Assembly (NCBI RefSeq): GCF_024868665.1
Contig: NC_079900.1
Location: 3,498,730 to 3,562,729 of the forward strand
Direction: 5' to 3'
Source: Triplophysa rosa
Taxonomy: Eukaryota > Chordata > Actinopteri > Cypriniformes > Nemacheilidae
Length of the DNA: 64,000 nt
Position numbers and translations under genes: made by a program. Shown here one piece after another: positions 35,401 through 48,113 of this stretch. The notes under the pieces were generated by a model. That model made no database searches, was not told the DNA's origin, and saw only the letters and a program-made list of their open reading frames with translations. Numbering within the stretch: position 1 is the first letter of the stretch; every line of letters begins with the position of its first letter.

Positions 35401-37137
35401 ATGTGAAGAGAACTTCATAAAACAGACAAAGCACACAAAAAAATGCACGTATGTGTTGATGCGGGTCACGTGTTGTCAATATGGTTAAACAGACGTGATA
35501 CTTCGCATTAAAAATTGCCATGAACTTAACTTCCGGTAGACCTCCGCAAAGAATCTATAACGGTTGATTAGTTTTAATTTAATTTAATACAAACAATATA
35601 CAATAAATTATCCATTTAAAATTAGTATTAATATAAATTAAATATATATATTTTTTCCTATTCTAACCAAACACAGACCGAAAGTCAACTTTGGGCCAGG
35701 CGTGCGTCCGATGAAACCGTCTATAATACATACCTTATTTTTTGTGTCACAATGCATTATGTCATGCCACAATACATCTGTACACCCCAATTAGATTTTT
35801 TTACACTTACTAGATTACATTAGATTTCCTTTCATAACAATATTTATTTTCCTAAGAGTAATTGTATAATTCACACACCGCACAGACAGCAAATCTGCAT
35901 TAGCTGATATCATAATGCTGACAGAGTAAAAAGCAGTTTCTTGCACGTTTTGTAGATAATTTCACGATTTGATCTAATATGGATCCAGGCATTGCGGATG
36001 TGGCCGTGATGCGTGTACGGATGAAATCTCTTGTACGGTCTATCTATGGAGTGTTGACCTTTGTATCGGTCTTGTATCAGGACGTAAACCCTCACTGTCA
36101 TTCTATAGCCTATCTCCAGCAGGGTTGGGAGAACTGACTGTAAAAGTGATAAATCTGAATTTAGCGTTTACATTATTCACTAGTAAAAATCGAATGTTTT
36201 CTTCGTCAAAACAAGGACAGTGTGGTATTTATGCATACTGTACGGCATGTCTAAAACAATGAAATCATTGTGTGGTTAGCCCTTGATTATATAATCGCTC
36301 CAGGGATTGTACAGATTTCTTAACCTCTTCCTAACAAAATGACGCAAGCTCGACATTAACCCGGTACAAACGATTGCAGAGGTGATAAGACCAAACTGCC
36401 ATTCAACCGCATTTCACAATGCAGTACAGAGATCACTAATCTCTCTTGAGATGAGCTGTACTCAATGACTACACCGTATTCTCACGGATACAGTATTGGG
36501 TAGTTTGTTTATTGTTTTGAGAAGTAAATTTGTAACAAACTGTAAATATCTCTACCTGAACAATACTAAGGTATATACTTTAAAGGTCCAAGGTGTAGTT
36601 TTTGAAGGGCATGCAACATAATATTCATAATTATGTCTTCAGATGTGTATAAAGACCTTGCATAATGAAGCGTTATGTTTTTATTACCTTACAATTTAGC
36701 TATTACTATCGACATACACCGCGAGTCTCCTTACATGGAATTCACCATGTGGTTTCTACAGTAGTAGCCCTAAACGGACAAACAGCTGTACGGAGCGCGT
36801 TTCGTAAATACGTTAAATCCTTCGGCAAAGAAGCGAAAACGTGACGACATCTTAGTCCTGTGTCAGCCACCGTAGTGAAAGGGAGGGGTGGAGTGAACCA
36901 TTGGTTGCAATTCACAACCTCACCACTAGATACCGCTAAATTTCATACACCGGACATTTAAAATAATGTTTTTTGCATGCGAGTCTTGTACCTGGAGTTC
37001 CAGTCGTTGAGTTTGTGGGGTGGTAATCTCCCATAACCCTGCGTGAAGTTGGAGGACAGAACCGGACTGACGCAGGAGAAGAACAGCTGAAAGCTCACGA
37101 AGCTGCCGGTCACCACATATACCTCTCTCATATCCAT
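26474..37137 (-). CDS. tlcd4: TLC domain-containing protein 4 (TMEM56)
   Basis: TLCD4 is a multi-pass membrane protein of the TRAM-LAG1-CLN8 fold shared with ceramide synthases; its own activity is not established. Coding exons 37137-36992, 34360-34271, 27734-27676, 27592-27498, 26953-26880 and 26804-26474 join in phase to 264 aa (human 263). Landmarks are [15 protein letters not shown] (about 43-57), the paired histidines in [10 protein letters not shown] at 118-119, [20 protein letters not shown] (about 140-158), and the last membrane segment [20 protein letters not shown]. The tail is lysine-rich and hydrophilic, ending NDMNNHTD. A second in-frame Met is two codons in. Donors and acceptors are all GT-AG. 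Intron 2 (27735-34270) carries the nested transposons. A UTR exon probably ends at 38545. The protein resembles human TLCD4 along its length; teleost copy a or b not decided. Confidence 0.93.
27290..27480. repeat. Dispersed repeat related to the one at 3749-3929
   Basis: Shares CTACTAAATCATTAGTAAC-like motifs and GGAAATTTCCC/TTTCCCACC ends with the 3.8-kb fold-back repeat. It lies in tlcd4 intron 4, between exons 26953 and 27498. Confidence 0.45.
27803..28040. repeat. Family A fold-back MITE in tlcd4 intron 2
   Basis: Inverted ends TTTAAACGGACAGTTCACCC and GGGTGAACTGTCCATTTAA, with the central CATTGACCTGCATTGGTTTT/AATGAGTACCGCCATTG palindrome and ATCTTCTTTTGTGCT. About 70 bp from exon 3. Confidence 0.85.
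28041..29339. other. tlcd4 intron 2, no feature seen
   Basis: No exon, repeat end or RNA gene recognised. Confidence 0.45.
29340..29539. repeat. Family A fold-back MITE, left part diverged
   Basis: Right half is clear: CAATGGAAGTCAATGGGGGT, AATATCTTCTTTTGTGTTCC, AAAGTCATACAGGTTTGGAA and closing TTTTTGGGCGAGTTATCCCT. The left terminal repeat is not readable. Confidence 0.75.
29985..30118 (+). repeat. L2-type LINE 3' UTR fragment inside the hAT-like element
   Basis: Ends with GTCGCTTTGGATAAAAGCG, then TCTGCTAAATGACTAAATG and a short TAAATG repeat, the same tail that ends the LINE at 59185-59845. Confidence 0.75.
30301..32727. mobile_element. TTAA-flanked element carrying a Tc1 insertion
   Basis: Left end TTAAAGCGGCAGTCCG and right end CGGACTGCCGCTTTAA are exact inverted copies, with TTAA at each extremity as in piggyBac-type insertion. 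Removing the Tc1 copy leaves about 0.83 kb. No transposase frame is evident; the open frame 32755-33207 starts outside it. Superfamily assignment is tentative, since piggyBac ends usually begin with a C-rich trinucleotide. Confidence 0.7.
30479..32069 (+). mobile_element. Tc1-like transposon, copy 1, transposase dead
   Basis: Ends CAGTGAGGGAAATAAGTATT and, inverted, the same motif at the right, flanked by TA (30477-30478 and 32070-32071). Internal inverted copies of the AAGTATTTGATCCCC motif (near 30670 and 31845) give the IR/DR layout of Tc1 elements. The transposase relic runs on the plus strand from ATG at 30843 but meets TAG after five codons and has many further breaks. The 31 bases at 31999-32029 are repeated at 32030-32060, which accounts exactly for the length difference from the copy at 60994. 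Confidence 0.93.
33258..34270. other. tlcd4 intron 2, remaining part
   Basis: No repeat ends or extra exons recognised; open frames on both strands lack homology. Confidence 0.45.
34361..36579. other. tlcd4 intron 1 between coding exons 2 and 1, mostly featureless
   Basis: AT-rich. The stretch at about 35010-35110 resembles the inverse of about 13380-13450 (CCATTCAAAAAACCCAT versus TTTTTTGAATGGATG), so an unnamed dispersed repeat is present. No gene seen. Confidence 0.45.
36580..36963. repeat. MITE abutting a tlcd4 splice donor
   Basis: Left end TTAAAGGTCCAAGGTGTAG and right end ATACACCGGACATTTAAA form imperfect inverted repeats. Interior motif AACCTCACCACTAGATACCG is typical of a widespread fish MITE. 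The right end is about 28 bp from the donor of the first tlcd4 coding exon (36991). Confidence 0.65.
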
Positions 37138-37146
37138 CTCTCACCT

Positions 37147-38544
37147 GCGACAAACACAAAAACACACCTGTCAAAATCCATCTCTCACCTGCCGAACAGA
37201 TCGATTCATGGAACGGTGATTCGTGTGAACGGATTCATTGAGAAGATTCTCAAAACTGATTCACAAAGTAAACTCTCGAACTCAGAAACGCCTTTTTCCA
37301 AGAGCTGCTACACGGTTATATCTTTCTGAATGTCAATAAACACTGTCTCAACATTTCATTGTTCATGCGATACATAAGTTTAAGCGATAACAAAAACACT
37401 TTAAATGCTTTACTGTTTTGTAGGATTAGAGCAAGCATGCCCTTCTTTGTACTTCTATAACAGAGTCTGAAATGTATTGCAAAACTACTTCTTGACCACG
37501 GCCTAACACGCAAACAATGGGATATACAGCACTAATCCCACCAAAAATGCAATCAAACACACCGCTCCTTCATTAACAAAGGTTTTCAGATTAATAATTA
37601 ATGCGAGCACTGACAGGCAGGAAAAGCAAGACATTGATTAAAGAGAAGCAGATGGGGTCATGTGCACACTTATCTGTGTAATGTCATTATTTCATCTCGT
37701 AGCACAGCATTTTAACGTATGATCTACTCTCAGATGCATTGTAGAGGCCGCATATGGACCATATTACACAAACTGCGCGCGCCACGCAAGCATCTGGATC
37801 TGTGTTTGCATTAAGAAAGACTGCAGAAAACCTCTCTACAACATATAACCAACCTCTACACAACCACAGACCGCCAACACGGGCGTAACACTGGGGGAAA
37901 TGTTTGAATGAATCCAAATCAGGATAGGACAACATCAGGATATTTTAAGGATACTTGCATCCAATAAATCATATTTGACCACCTAAGGCTCACAACAATG
38001 TGTTGGCTGGCCAATTTGTCACTCCACCATGACACAGGGATTCAAATAGCAAACTGTATGAATGACTCCAATGACAGTCAGTGCAACCTGAACATACACA
38101 AAAACAACAAGACTGGGCTTTTTTTGCTGATGGGAACCAATGAAACCATTCAATCCTGCTGGAAAATACCCCAAACACTGCATTTTAAGGAATTCTTTTG
38201 TAATGGTTCACAGTAATGATGTCACAATTAACGATTTCTAAATTCAACATTCCCACAGTCTTGAAGAAAAGAAATGTTTTGCATAACAATGTTCTCAAAG
38301 TCGCGCAACAATAACAATACGTCGGGCGCATGCGCAGTGCGTAAAGACGTGGTTACATTCTGCACACGTATCCAGCCGAACCAGGGGCTTGAGCAACTCT
38401 GCTGCAGTCCATTGAAGTTTCTTTATTCATCTCTAACAATGGTGCAGTCGTGCCACGTAAATAACAACGCACGCGGCAGGTGCGACGAGCGACGCATCGC
38501 GCGCGCACTTGCGCGTCGCGAACGAAACGAGCGGGTTGTTTTAC
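37147..38544. other. Presumed tlcd4 5' intron
   Basis: Between the candidate UTR exon and the ATG exon. No repeat ends or coding sequence recognised. Confidence 0.4.
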
Positions 38545-38840
38545 CTGATAAGTGTCGCATAGGTGTTAGTAAACGCGTCTGGATCCCGTCGTCTTCTTTA
38601 TTCTCAACACAAAACCGGTGTAGCTCGATGGCGACGGCTGGCGAGCGGCTCGTCCACGCGACGGCTTTAAAAGCGCGCGTCCTCCGTGGAGCGCTCGCGG
38701 AAAAACCAAAGCTCCGACAGCGAGGACATTTCCCACCTTCACAAACGCGCACGAATATCGCGAACCTCCGCGGTGCTTCGATCAAAACTCCTCATTTCTC
38801 CACAAGCGTATTGACAGATTACGCCCGGTGGTGACGTCAG
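38545..38840 (-). promoter_or_regulatory. Candidate tlcd4 CpG-rich promoter and non-coding exon 1
   Basis: CpG-dense block contrasting with AT-rich flanks. On the minus strand ACTTATCAG|GTAAAA gives a donor after 38545, suited to a UTR exon spliced to 37144 (acceptor GTCGCAG). Open frames across the block on both strands reflect high GC rather than coding. Confidence 0.45.
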
Positions 38841-41727
38841 CACACGTCTCCGCCCACTCTCCTCCCCCGCACACGCCTCCTTTTCAGATCACGCCCACTA
38901 CATCTGTCGGCGCTGGAATCTGGATGTTTGCCATCATTTTCTAGCTGAGCAAACACTTCTTGCAGTATTTTAGAATTTTACTTTGTCAGTAAAAGTAACG
39001 TATAAAAGCTATATCTAATATACATTTTAAACATTTGACATGAGACGTTGTTTTATTTCCGCACGTGGCATATTGATCAATACAACATAAATGCAAGGGA
39101 TTATATGCCTCATCAGTATTGAATGCACAAATAAACAAGATGAGCCAGTAGGACCTGCAAGGGTGCATGACCGCAAGATTTCGGTATGGGTCAAGTGTTG
39201 TGCAACACTGACCTCTGGCTTGTAAAAAACACTCCTCGTGTTTTGTTATGATGGTTTTAATCTAGAAAGGAAATGCTGTAGTTTACAAACGATTCTCTTA
39301 CCCAACTATTAACCATAATATTTGGAAACTTAATCACTGCTAATAATAAACAGAACATTGCTCTGGCCCTAAATAAACAACGACAACCACTCTGCACTAT
39401 AGCTGATATTACATGACCCGAGACTATTAAAGGGACAGTTCAACCAAGAAGGGAAATTCTGTCATGAAAATGTACTCACCCTCTAGTTGTTCCAAGCCTG
39501 TATACATTTCTTTGTTTGGTTAACCACAAAAGAAGATATTTGGAAGAATGTTAGCAGTAGCAGTTTGATTATCATAGTAGAACAAATTAGATGTAGTATT
39601 CAATACTATATAGGCCTAACTTTTTAATGAAACTGAATACTAAATCCAATAAATTCTGGATATGTGTTTAATTCCTGTAAAACATATTTCATAAAATGTG
39701 GAGGTTGGTACATCACTGCTAGCACAGGACCATGCCAGACACGCCGAAGAAGCATAAAGTTTTGAAGAAGCTCATCATCTTATTTCTTTTTTAATACAAA
39801 GAGTTTGCAAAACTGTACAAATGTCTTTTTTGGTGTATGAAAGTAGGAACAAAAGAGCTGTCGGCTTAAGGGTAAACTTGAAAGGTGATGTGTGTTATTT
39901 CTTGATGTTAAAATACTTCCTTGGAGCTTGGAAAACACCATGTTTTTAAAGAAAGTCCACTCAAAGCGCATTTAAAGAACACAAAATCAAGACTGTAGGC
40001 AAGAAAGAGAACAGACGCTGCTCAATAAAAGGATTTAAAGCACAATACATTGCACGAACACACATTTCATCTGTGGATTTTTGTGGACTAACAATGGCCT
40101 TAAGAGTAAAAAATAAATATATTACAGTCGTGAAACAAGACTATTTTAGCTGCCTGGGACACCTACTGTCAGTTGCTGTGTACATGATTCACATCAGACC
40201 AAATGGACACATTTTAAAAATAAGAAACGTATTTTAAGAAATTAAATAACTTCTAAAGTATAAAATTATGTTTTGTTGTATTGCAAAGCGTTCGGCACTA
40301 TATGCAACAGCAGGGACGATAAAATGACAAGATCTTTTAATAACATCATTCATATAAAACGACACTTCACACGCTTCATAAAGCATGGTGACACAATGTG
40401 AAAAAGTTCCTCTCTATACAAGACAAAATTAAATGCATTTTGGAAAAGTGCAAATAGAAACCGATACAAATGTTACACGTGGTGGCATTCTTGTTTTGCT
40501 CGACCTGATTTTGCCAAGTGGTTGTTGACCTAAGGACAACATTTTTATAAATAAAACCTAAACCCACACCAAACCCCAACCCTAACCATAACTTACCCCT
40601 AAAATCAGAGGGAAATCATAAGTGAAAAACAATGGTTGGAAGATTAAACTTAAAATAAACTGTAAACTTCTTTCTGAAATCTGATTGGTTGATTTAAATG
40701 TTGTCCCAGGGTCAACATGATGTTGCCCTAAGGACATCAGCCACTTGGCAAAAACAGGAGAGCCCTGACAAACAAATCCACCTGTAATGACAGACTGAAA
40801 CCTTTCATTTATACTGGGTGAACAGGTTTCGTTGGTCGACTTAAAAATGAGGAAATGCAGTGAAGAGGTGTTCAAGTCTGTGAGAATTGGACTTTTTGTA
40901 CACATGAGGCTTAGGAACGTCACACGTCCGTTGTGTGCGAGTAAACATCAATGAAAAAGCCACAACATCACACTCTTATCACATCTGACCGCCGGAGAAA
41001 TCACAGCACAAACCACACATTTAATATTACAAAGGTTGAGTCTTTCGCATGTGTTCTTCTCTTTCCGAAGCGTCCACCAGAACGGCTGCGACGTTAGAGA
41101 TCTTTAGCCAAAAGAGTTCCGTGACGTCAGCGTGAGACTGTCTTCTTCAGTTCTTCTCAGGGAAAACGACAAACCGATTGACAAATCTACCACGAAAGCC
41201 AAAAGATGTGATAAAAAACTCAATAAAAACAAAGACATGCCATTTAAAAAATAAACATCAAAAGAATCAGAACGTTCAGACACTGAAATGCAAATCGCAG
41301 TCTCTTTAGTGTTCTGCATTTCGAGCTGTGCAAGAAGTCACTCGGTTCCCCTGGAAAAGGACGGGTTGGTTTTGAGAGGCCGCTAAAGGTGCACATCCTC
41401 CACCCACGGTCCCACCTCCTCTGGCCGGAGCGAGATTTTTGGCTTTCGGGGGATCGAGATCCTCAAGCACGCTTTCTGGGGCGACTCTGTTTGTTTGAGC
41501 GGTTTGTGGAGGCCCTATCTGCGGCATGGAGGATTATGGAGATGGAGGTTGGAGGGGGTGGAAATCTAGACCTGCGTCGAGTAGGACCGGTGCAGGGTGG
41601 CGACGCGTCCTGCAGAGTGGGCGGCGCAGTGGCGCGCGTGCTGGGACGGCTGGTCTAGACTTCGCTGGACATGGAGCGAGACGGTATGAGGACATCGGGG
41701 GGGACGGGGAACCGATAAGGCTGATGG
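38841..41727. other. Intergenic region between plppr2 and tlcd4
   Basis: Holds a partial family A MITE (39428-39570: TTAAAGGGACAGTTCAACC, CAAAAGAAGATATTTGGAAG) and otherwise no recognisable gene. The side near 41727 should be the plppr2 3' UTR: 41520-41720 is GC-rich and reads open on both strands but lies after the stop codon. Confidence 0.5.
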
Positions 41728-44700
41728 TCATGTGATCTCAGTGAATGAAGATCCCCTTGGAGTCTGTAAGGGGCGAGAGAGAGGGTGTAAGGGAAGAGAG
41801 AGAGAGAGAGAATGAGAAATCAAGAAGAGAGGCGAAAAACGAGTGATGGCGTTCGGCTAGAGGAGTGATTTTCAACCCTGTTCCTGGAGGAACATCAAAT
41901 GTTTTGGAGGTTTTTGTAAAGGATCCGATTTAATTCTATGGCATTTGTCACAATGTTGCATTGTTGCAGGCAGATTTACAGTAAATACATATTAGTACCG
42001 ATAGTAGTGACAAAAGTCAAAACAGGAAATTAGGAGTGTCACAATAAACCGACTTTATCGTTGTCGATAATAACTGTGATATTCGAAACCCCAAAATATC
42101 GATATTGTGTTAATACTGCACACAAAATGTGATTCATTGGCCAAAAACATACACGAAATAAACAAAATGAAAAATAATATGATTGATATCGTTATTTATT
42201 TATCAAAAAAAAAAAAAACATTTCAACAGATACTGCGATAAAATTTCATTCGTGGAATTTTTTGGCCACAATGATCATGTAGTGAATATCTGATATTGTG
42301 ACAGCCTGTTTAGTTACATACTGTATTATATTTATATTTTTTATTTATTATGGTAATATGTATATTTATAATAAATAACATATAAAAATAAATTTGACTG
42401 ATAGCAATATTTTTTTTACATTTCAATAGATATTGCAATAATATCGTGTCCGTGAATTCTTTTGGCCATGATAATCTTGTAGTGGAAATAAGATACCGTG
42501 ACAGCCCTACAGAATATTGTGAAATATATATAAATCATGGTATTTATAAAACATTTTTTCAATAAATTAAAATGATACTAACTGAAAATAATTGTGTGTA
42601 GGTTTGTAATCGGCAAGCGTATCACTTTTTTTCATAACAAATACTTTAACAAAACTGTAGAAAATAGTTGTCTTGAGTGTTATTTTAATTGGGTTCAAAA
42701 TAGAAATACGACTGAATGGATGACAACTACATCAATTTTAAAACATTTCATGATATTAATGTGTGTTAGAAATCTTTTCATCCCCATATCATCTGTGAAT
42801 AAACATCCAAAATGCAAACTAATGGATTCCTCGAGGAAACGGGTGGGAACCACTGGTCAAGAAAACAGACAAATAAACTTACAAATAAAATACTAGACTG
42901 AGAGAAAAGGATGACTGCATGGCGATGGTGACCGAGAGAGAAAAATAGACAAAGCATCCTAAAACGTGAGGAAGGTGAAGGTGGCCTACAATGGAAACTC
43001 ACAGTTTTCGTCAGATTCGCTTGACACGGTACTGATTCATCTAAAAACAGTGACAGGCCTTCCATCTCTGACGTTCTGAATCCATTTGACTTTTGTTATA
43101 AAGATGTTTGAATCTCAAAACTGCGTCATTGAGGAATTGAGCAGCAATAGTAGCAGCAGTCAGAGTTTTTGGCTCTAAACATTTTTATATTGTTTCTCGC
43201 ATTTATCATAAAAGCAACAGATTGAACTGATGGACACGTCTCCTCCGGAGGTTTGAAGGGTCGGTGTTTGGATTGTGCTGGGACAGACCGTGCTAGTGAG
43301 GGGAGAGGAGGGGGTGGGTGGGTCTCGGGAGTCACATTAGGGTCCACTGGGTCAAAATCAGACGGGGGGGGCGTAATCCATCGCCCTCATGTGTGAAGCC
43401 CTCCCACTAACCCGCTCCCTCCCCTTACCTGAGTGCCACTTAACTTTTCTAGTGGACTCTCGACGCAGGGCAGCGCCACCATGGGCACGCCCAGCACGGA
43501 TTCGGGACGCTGGGGTCGCGCCGGCGGGGCCGGAGGTTTCGTCTGCTGGAAGTTGTTGATCACGCACGTCACCTAAAAGACAAATGAGAGAATGAAGAAT
43601 GTATTAAATCTGCTCAAATGCTGCGCACCCATAAGGAAGCAAAATCACAGATGAGACAAAGGGCAACTTTTGCTGAAGTCTCATCTGTGTCTCAGAAGAG
43701 ATCTCATTAATGTCTTAAACTGTGCTCAGATTTTTCAATTCTTCGATCAAAAGTCACGAATGAAACACAAATGAGAACTCATCGACTCAAATGTTTTATT
43801 TCTACTCTCACCAGGAAGACAGCGATGGCTCCACCGGTGAAATATCCAGCCACGACGTCGGCCCAGTGGTTGCGGTATTCGGCCACTCGGACCACGCCCA
43901 CCAACATGGCCAGACACAACATGGTCAGACTGAGCGTGGGTTTGGTCAAACGTGTCCCTTTCGTTTTGAACACCAATGTCACATACATCTGCAAACAAAC
44001 GCAGTGAGACAGCGCAGAAGAATCAGAGAATGTTGATCTCATATTTAATATCGGAGAACAGAGTCAGCGATCGGCTGTTTTAAGGATTGTGGGGTAAAAT
44101 TTGGACAAACCCAACTGTTGGTTTAAATTAACCAAAAAATACATGGGTTAAAACAACTTGTTCATTTTAGTGCCATTTAAGGTTCCATGTTAGTTTGAAA
44201 TGACATAAATAAATATTTGTTTCTATAATAAATCAGCACAAACATTAAGAAACACTTGTATTTATCAATAAACGGCTTTAGGTTGCAAATAAAACTTTTT
44301 GGTTGCAAGGCCCACTTTGTGTAGGGTGCATCACTTTCCGGCCCCCCAAATAAATACTTATAATCTTTAACTGAGAATTTTAATTAATCAAAAAATATAT
44401 TCAGTTATACAATTCTGGAACATCAATTCTTTTGGTTGGTGGTCTTATTCTTCTGATGTTTGATTGCATAAAATTTGATATATTGCTATATTTCATAAAA
44501 TGCCACAAAATCTGTGCCCCCCTGGATCTATCTTGGTGCCCCCCCAGGGGTCCACGGCCCACAGTTTGAGAACCACTGGTCTAAGGAAGCGTGCAAAACC
44601 GTTTCAGGCTCATGTACTCACGACGGTGTAAACTGCTGAATAAACACTGAGGGCTGCGTCTTTAGAGGGGAAAGATTTGCGTGCGGACGCCACGATGAGC

Positions 44701-47700
44701 GGGTTTCCCGTGCAGGCTTTGCGCTCGGTGATGTACTGGAGGTTGGAATGGCAGCCCAGCGCTGTGTAGTTTGGTCTGCATGCCGACAGGAAGTGAGGCG
44801 TCTGATTTCCTGTCACCACCTGTCCGGCATTGGCAAAGATGGTGGTGGTGAACAGGCCGAAGGTATAGACACCTGAGTGACAGAACAGAGGTCAAAGGAA
44901 AAAAAATAAGTGTGAACATTGGTCATTTTGGTGGTTAACATAATACGTAACTGAATTATTGGGTATGAATGTAATAGAGAATAAATGTAAGATATATTGT
45001 ATACTCGGAAAGGCATATTTTTCATTTTCTTAATCCATTTATTACTAATGTAGTTCTATGAAACTAGGTAAAGTAAATATTTAAATAAATATTAAGTAAA
45101 TATTTGTATTTTTGGAACTTTATAAATAATCCGGTAAAAAACAGAAATTCTCTGACAGGTGGGGGGCCAGAAATACACCCCATGAAATTACATGTTTTTC
45201 CTGTTTTTCTTGTAAATTTGCAGTCTTTTTCTGTAATTTGGCCGTATTTTAAAAGTAGCCTGTAAAAAAAACAGGAAAATTCTGTAAAATTACATTTTTT
45301 TTAACAGTATACATGAATAATCTATGAAAAAATAACAGTAAAATTCTGTAAAACTAAGTTTTTACAATAAGTCAACAGCATTTTCTTTTAAATGATAAAA
45401 AATGCGTAAACTAAATAGTGAGCACCTGAAAAAAAAGTCTTTTTTTACTTCGCCAGTATTTTCTTTCTTTTCTTTCATGCCCTCTCACTTGTCACATTTT
45501 ATAATTTTAGTTTAAAATATATACTTTAGATTTAAATCATATTTTTTGTTAAGACTATACTCTTTGCTTTATCTTATACTCCATATCATTTTTACTTTTA
45601 CCTTAAATTGTGTTCTTTTTTTTTCATTCTTACTGTGTATGTAACATATACAATCTTAAATCTTGAATCAAGACAAAATATAAATCATGTTTATTGTTCT
45701 ATTAGAGCTATAGGTCATTGCTCCTGTTGCCTGTCAGTTCATCTGTCTGTGGGTAGTTGACAAATAAAACGTACATGTGTTTAGAAAACAAACTAATACA
45801 AATATGTATCAAATTAATAAAGAGAGATTTATCGTGGTTGTTAGTTTTGTTTTCAAAATGTTTGCCGTCACATCACGGGACACTTGTGCGGTTTATTTGC
45901 CATGTACCCATGTGTTGAAGTGATACTGTAAGTACCTAAGAAGCGTATGATGCGTCTCAGCAGCGGGCTGAAGTAACAGCAGTCCGCTGTGACTATGGTC
46001 TTCTCCTGCGTGACCTCTGACCTCATGAAAAACACCATCAGCTCTCCAGCCAGAATCTGCAGAAACAAATAACACAAATAACAAACACAGGCCAGGAGGA
46101 GTTCTGCTTTCACGTGCCAAAACATCCTACACCATTTGTTTCGGAAACGACAAACCGAGTTCAATTATGTGTGGCACTATTTGGTGAATACAAAGACTTA
46201 TAAGTCTGCTTAATTTGAATGGCGTGCAACTAATAATCGCTCCTTTTTAATAAACATGCAGCACCAGAAGCTAATTCATCGCTCTAAAATTGGAAATCTG
46301 ATGCAAGATAAGTGAAAAACCTCTGATGCACTCGGTTTATACGCCCAACATGACGCTAAAAGATCTGAAGATACAACGAACACTCACGTCACGTTCACAA
46401 GCTTCAACACAGACTGACAGAGAGCGACGTTAGAGATGAGACACGAGGGACAGGAACGCGGCGTTCATCTCGCACATTTCCCAGATTAGCACCCGACCGC
46501 TGACACAGACTGACAGATCGTGACATCAGTGATGCGTGATCAACACACAGAGCCACTCATGAACCGTGTGTGTGATGCACTGGATTGTGAATGTGCGTGT
46601 GTGTGTGTGTGTATCGCAGTTCCAGTGTGAATAATGCATTACTGAATGTGATTTGAGGTGGTTCTCTATAATATGAAGTAGAACTCCACATGCAAACAGC
46701 AAGAACAACTTATTACTTCCCATAATGCATCATACATTTTTAACGCCATACTAATCAAACAAAATGGACGTTTTTATTTAGATTATTAATGTGTCGTTGC
46801 ATGGTATTATTTAGGATCATATCAATGCAAATACACATGCAAACACATGACACCTTTATTCTAAAGTGATGCTGCATGTGATGAAACACTGAAACACTTC
46901 AAGTCTGATAATGTGACGTTCTCTCTTTTCATCTCTGTTATAGTGATGTAAAGCTGATCATAAACAGACTATTTCCTGAAGCTACACGTGGGCATCGATG
47001 CCACGCAGAAAGCCGCACAGTTCAGACATATGTCGAGATTTCAGGACGTTCAACCCTCAGGCGGGCAGTGCCATCTGCCTTACTATCCCAGGTGGCATCG
47101 CTGTGCACATACTCCAGTTCTTCCTCTGCGCTCTGAAAATGTGAATTACGGTCTGTGATGCAATTTAAATGAACATCAAATGAAATCTCTAAATGATATT
47201 TACCCTAAAACATCAAGCAGCTAATTATGTTGCTGTTTTAGAATGAAATGCACTGAAGAATGGTGACCTGCTGATGTCATTCCTCAAACACACATCTCCA
47301 GCAGAAAGGCTTGTTTTATTTGATTTTTAAATATCAATGTAGGATTTAAATGTGTTGTTCCAGCTCAACAGAAACTAGAGCCAAGTTTAAGTTAATACCA
47401 AAAAGAATAATTTTATTTAACGATTACACTGCAGCAACAATTTAATACGCTTGTTGAATTGCGTGCGAGTTAAATAAGTTTAATTCTTACAATTCTTAAA
47501 ATCAAATCACAATACTGTCTGAATGTAGGTTTGGTCAGTGAATGGTGCCATAGAAGAACCATTATCGGTTCCGCAAAGAACCATTCAGTCGAACGTTCTT
47601 TCTTACTTTTTACTAATCTAAAGAACATTTTTTCACCACAAAGAACACTTTGTAAAACAGAAAGGTTCTTCGGATGTTCTTTATGGAACCATTCAGACGA

Positions 47701-48018
47701 AAAAGGTTCTTGTGGCATCGTGAAGCACCTTTCTTTTTAAGAAGCATAGCCCCATGCACATCTCTTGTTTAGCTCAGGGGTGGTTTAATTCTGGGGGGAT
47801 TTGGGTCACTTAGTCTTGGACAGAACACTGGCTGACGAAACCACAAAAACTGCACTTTTTCTACATTTACACTGTCAGTCAATCTCTGAATCCTTGTTCG
47901 TGGGTTCATTCCACTCTGCCTGGTATGATGGCTTGTACTTTTAAAAATGTATCCATTTCCTATTCATTCATTGCTTTCTCATGTCGACTTCTTTGTTTTC
48001 ACTCAGATCCATTCCTGT

Positions 48019-48113
<95 letters not shown>

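Noticed and set aside
38274..38834. Longest open frame of the window (186 codons, plus) with an overlapping minus frame of 120 codons
   Set aside because: Both cross a CpG-rich block where stops are rare; no homology, and the block fits the tlcd4 promoter and leader exon.
41306..41731. Proline-rich minus-strand frames that might extend plppr2
   Set aside because: They lie beyond the plppr2 stop codon at 41728-41730; the 36-bp last exon ending SSFTEIT matches the family C-terminus.
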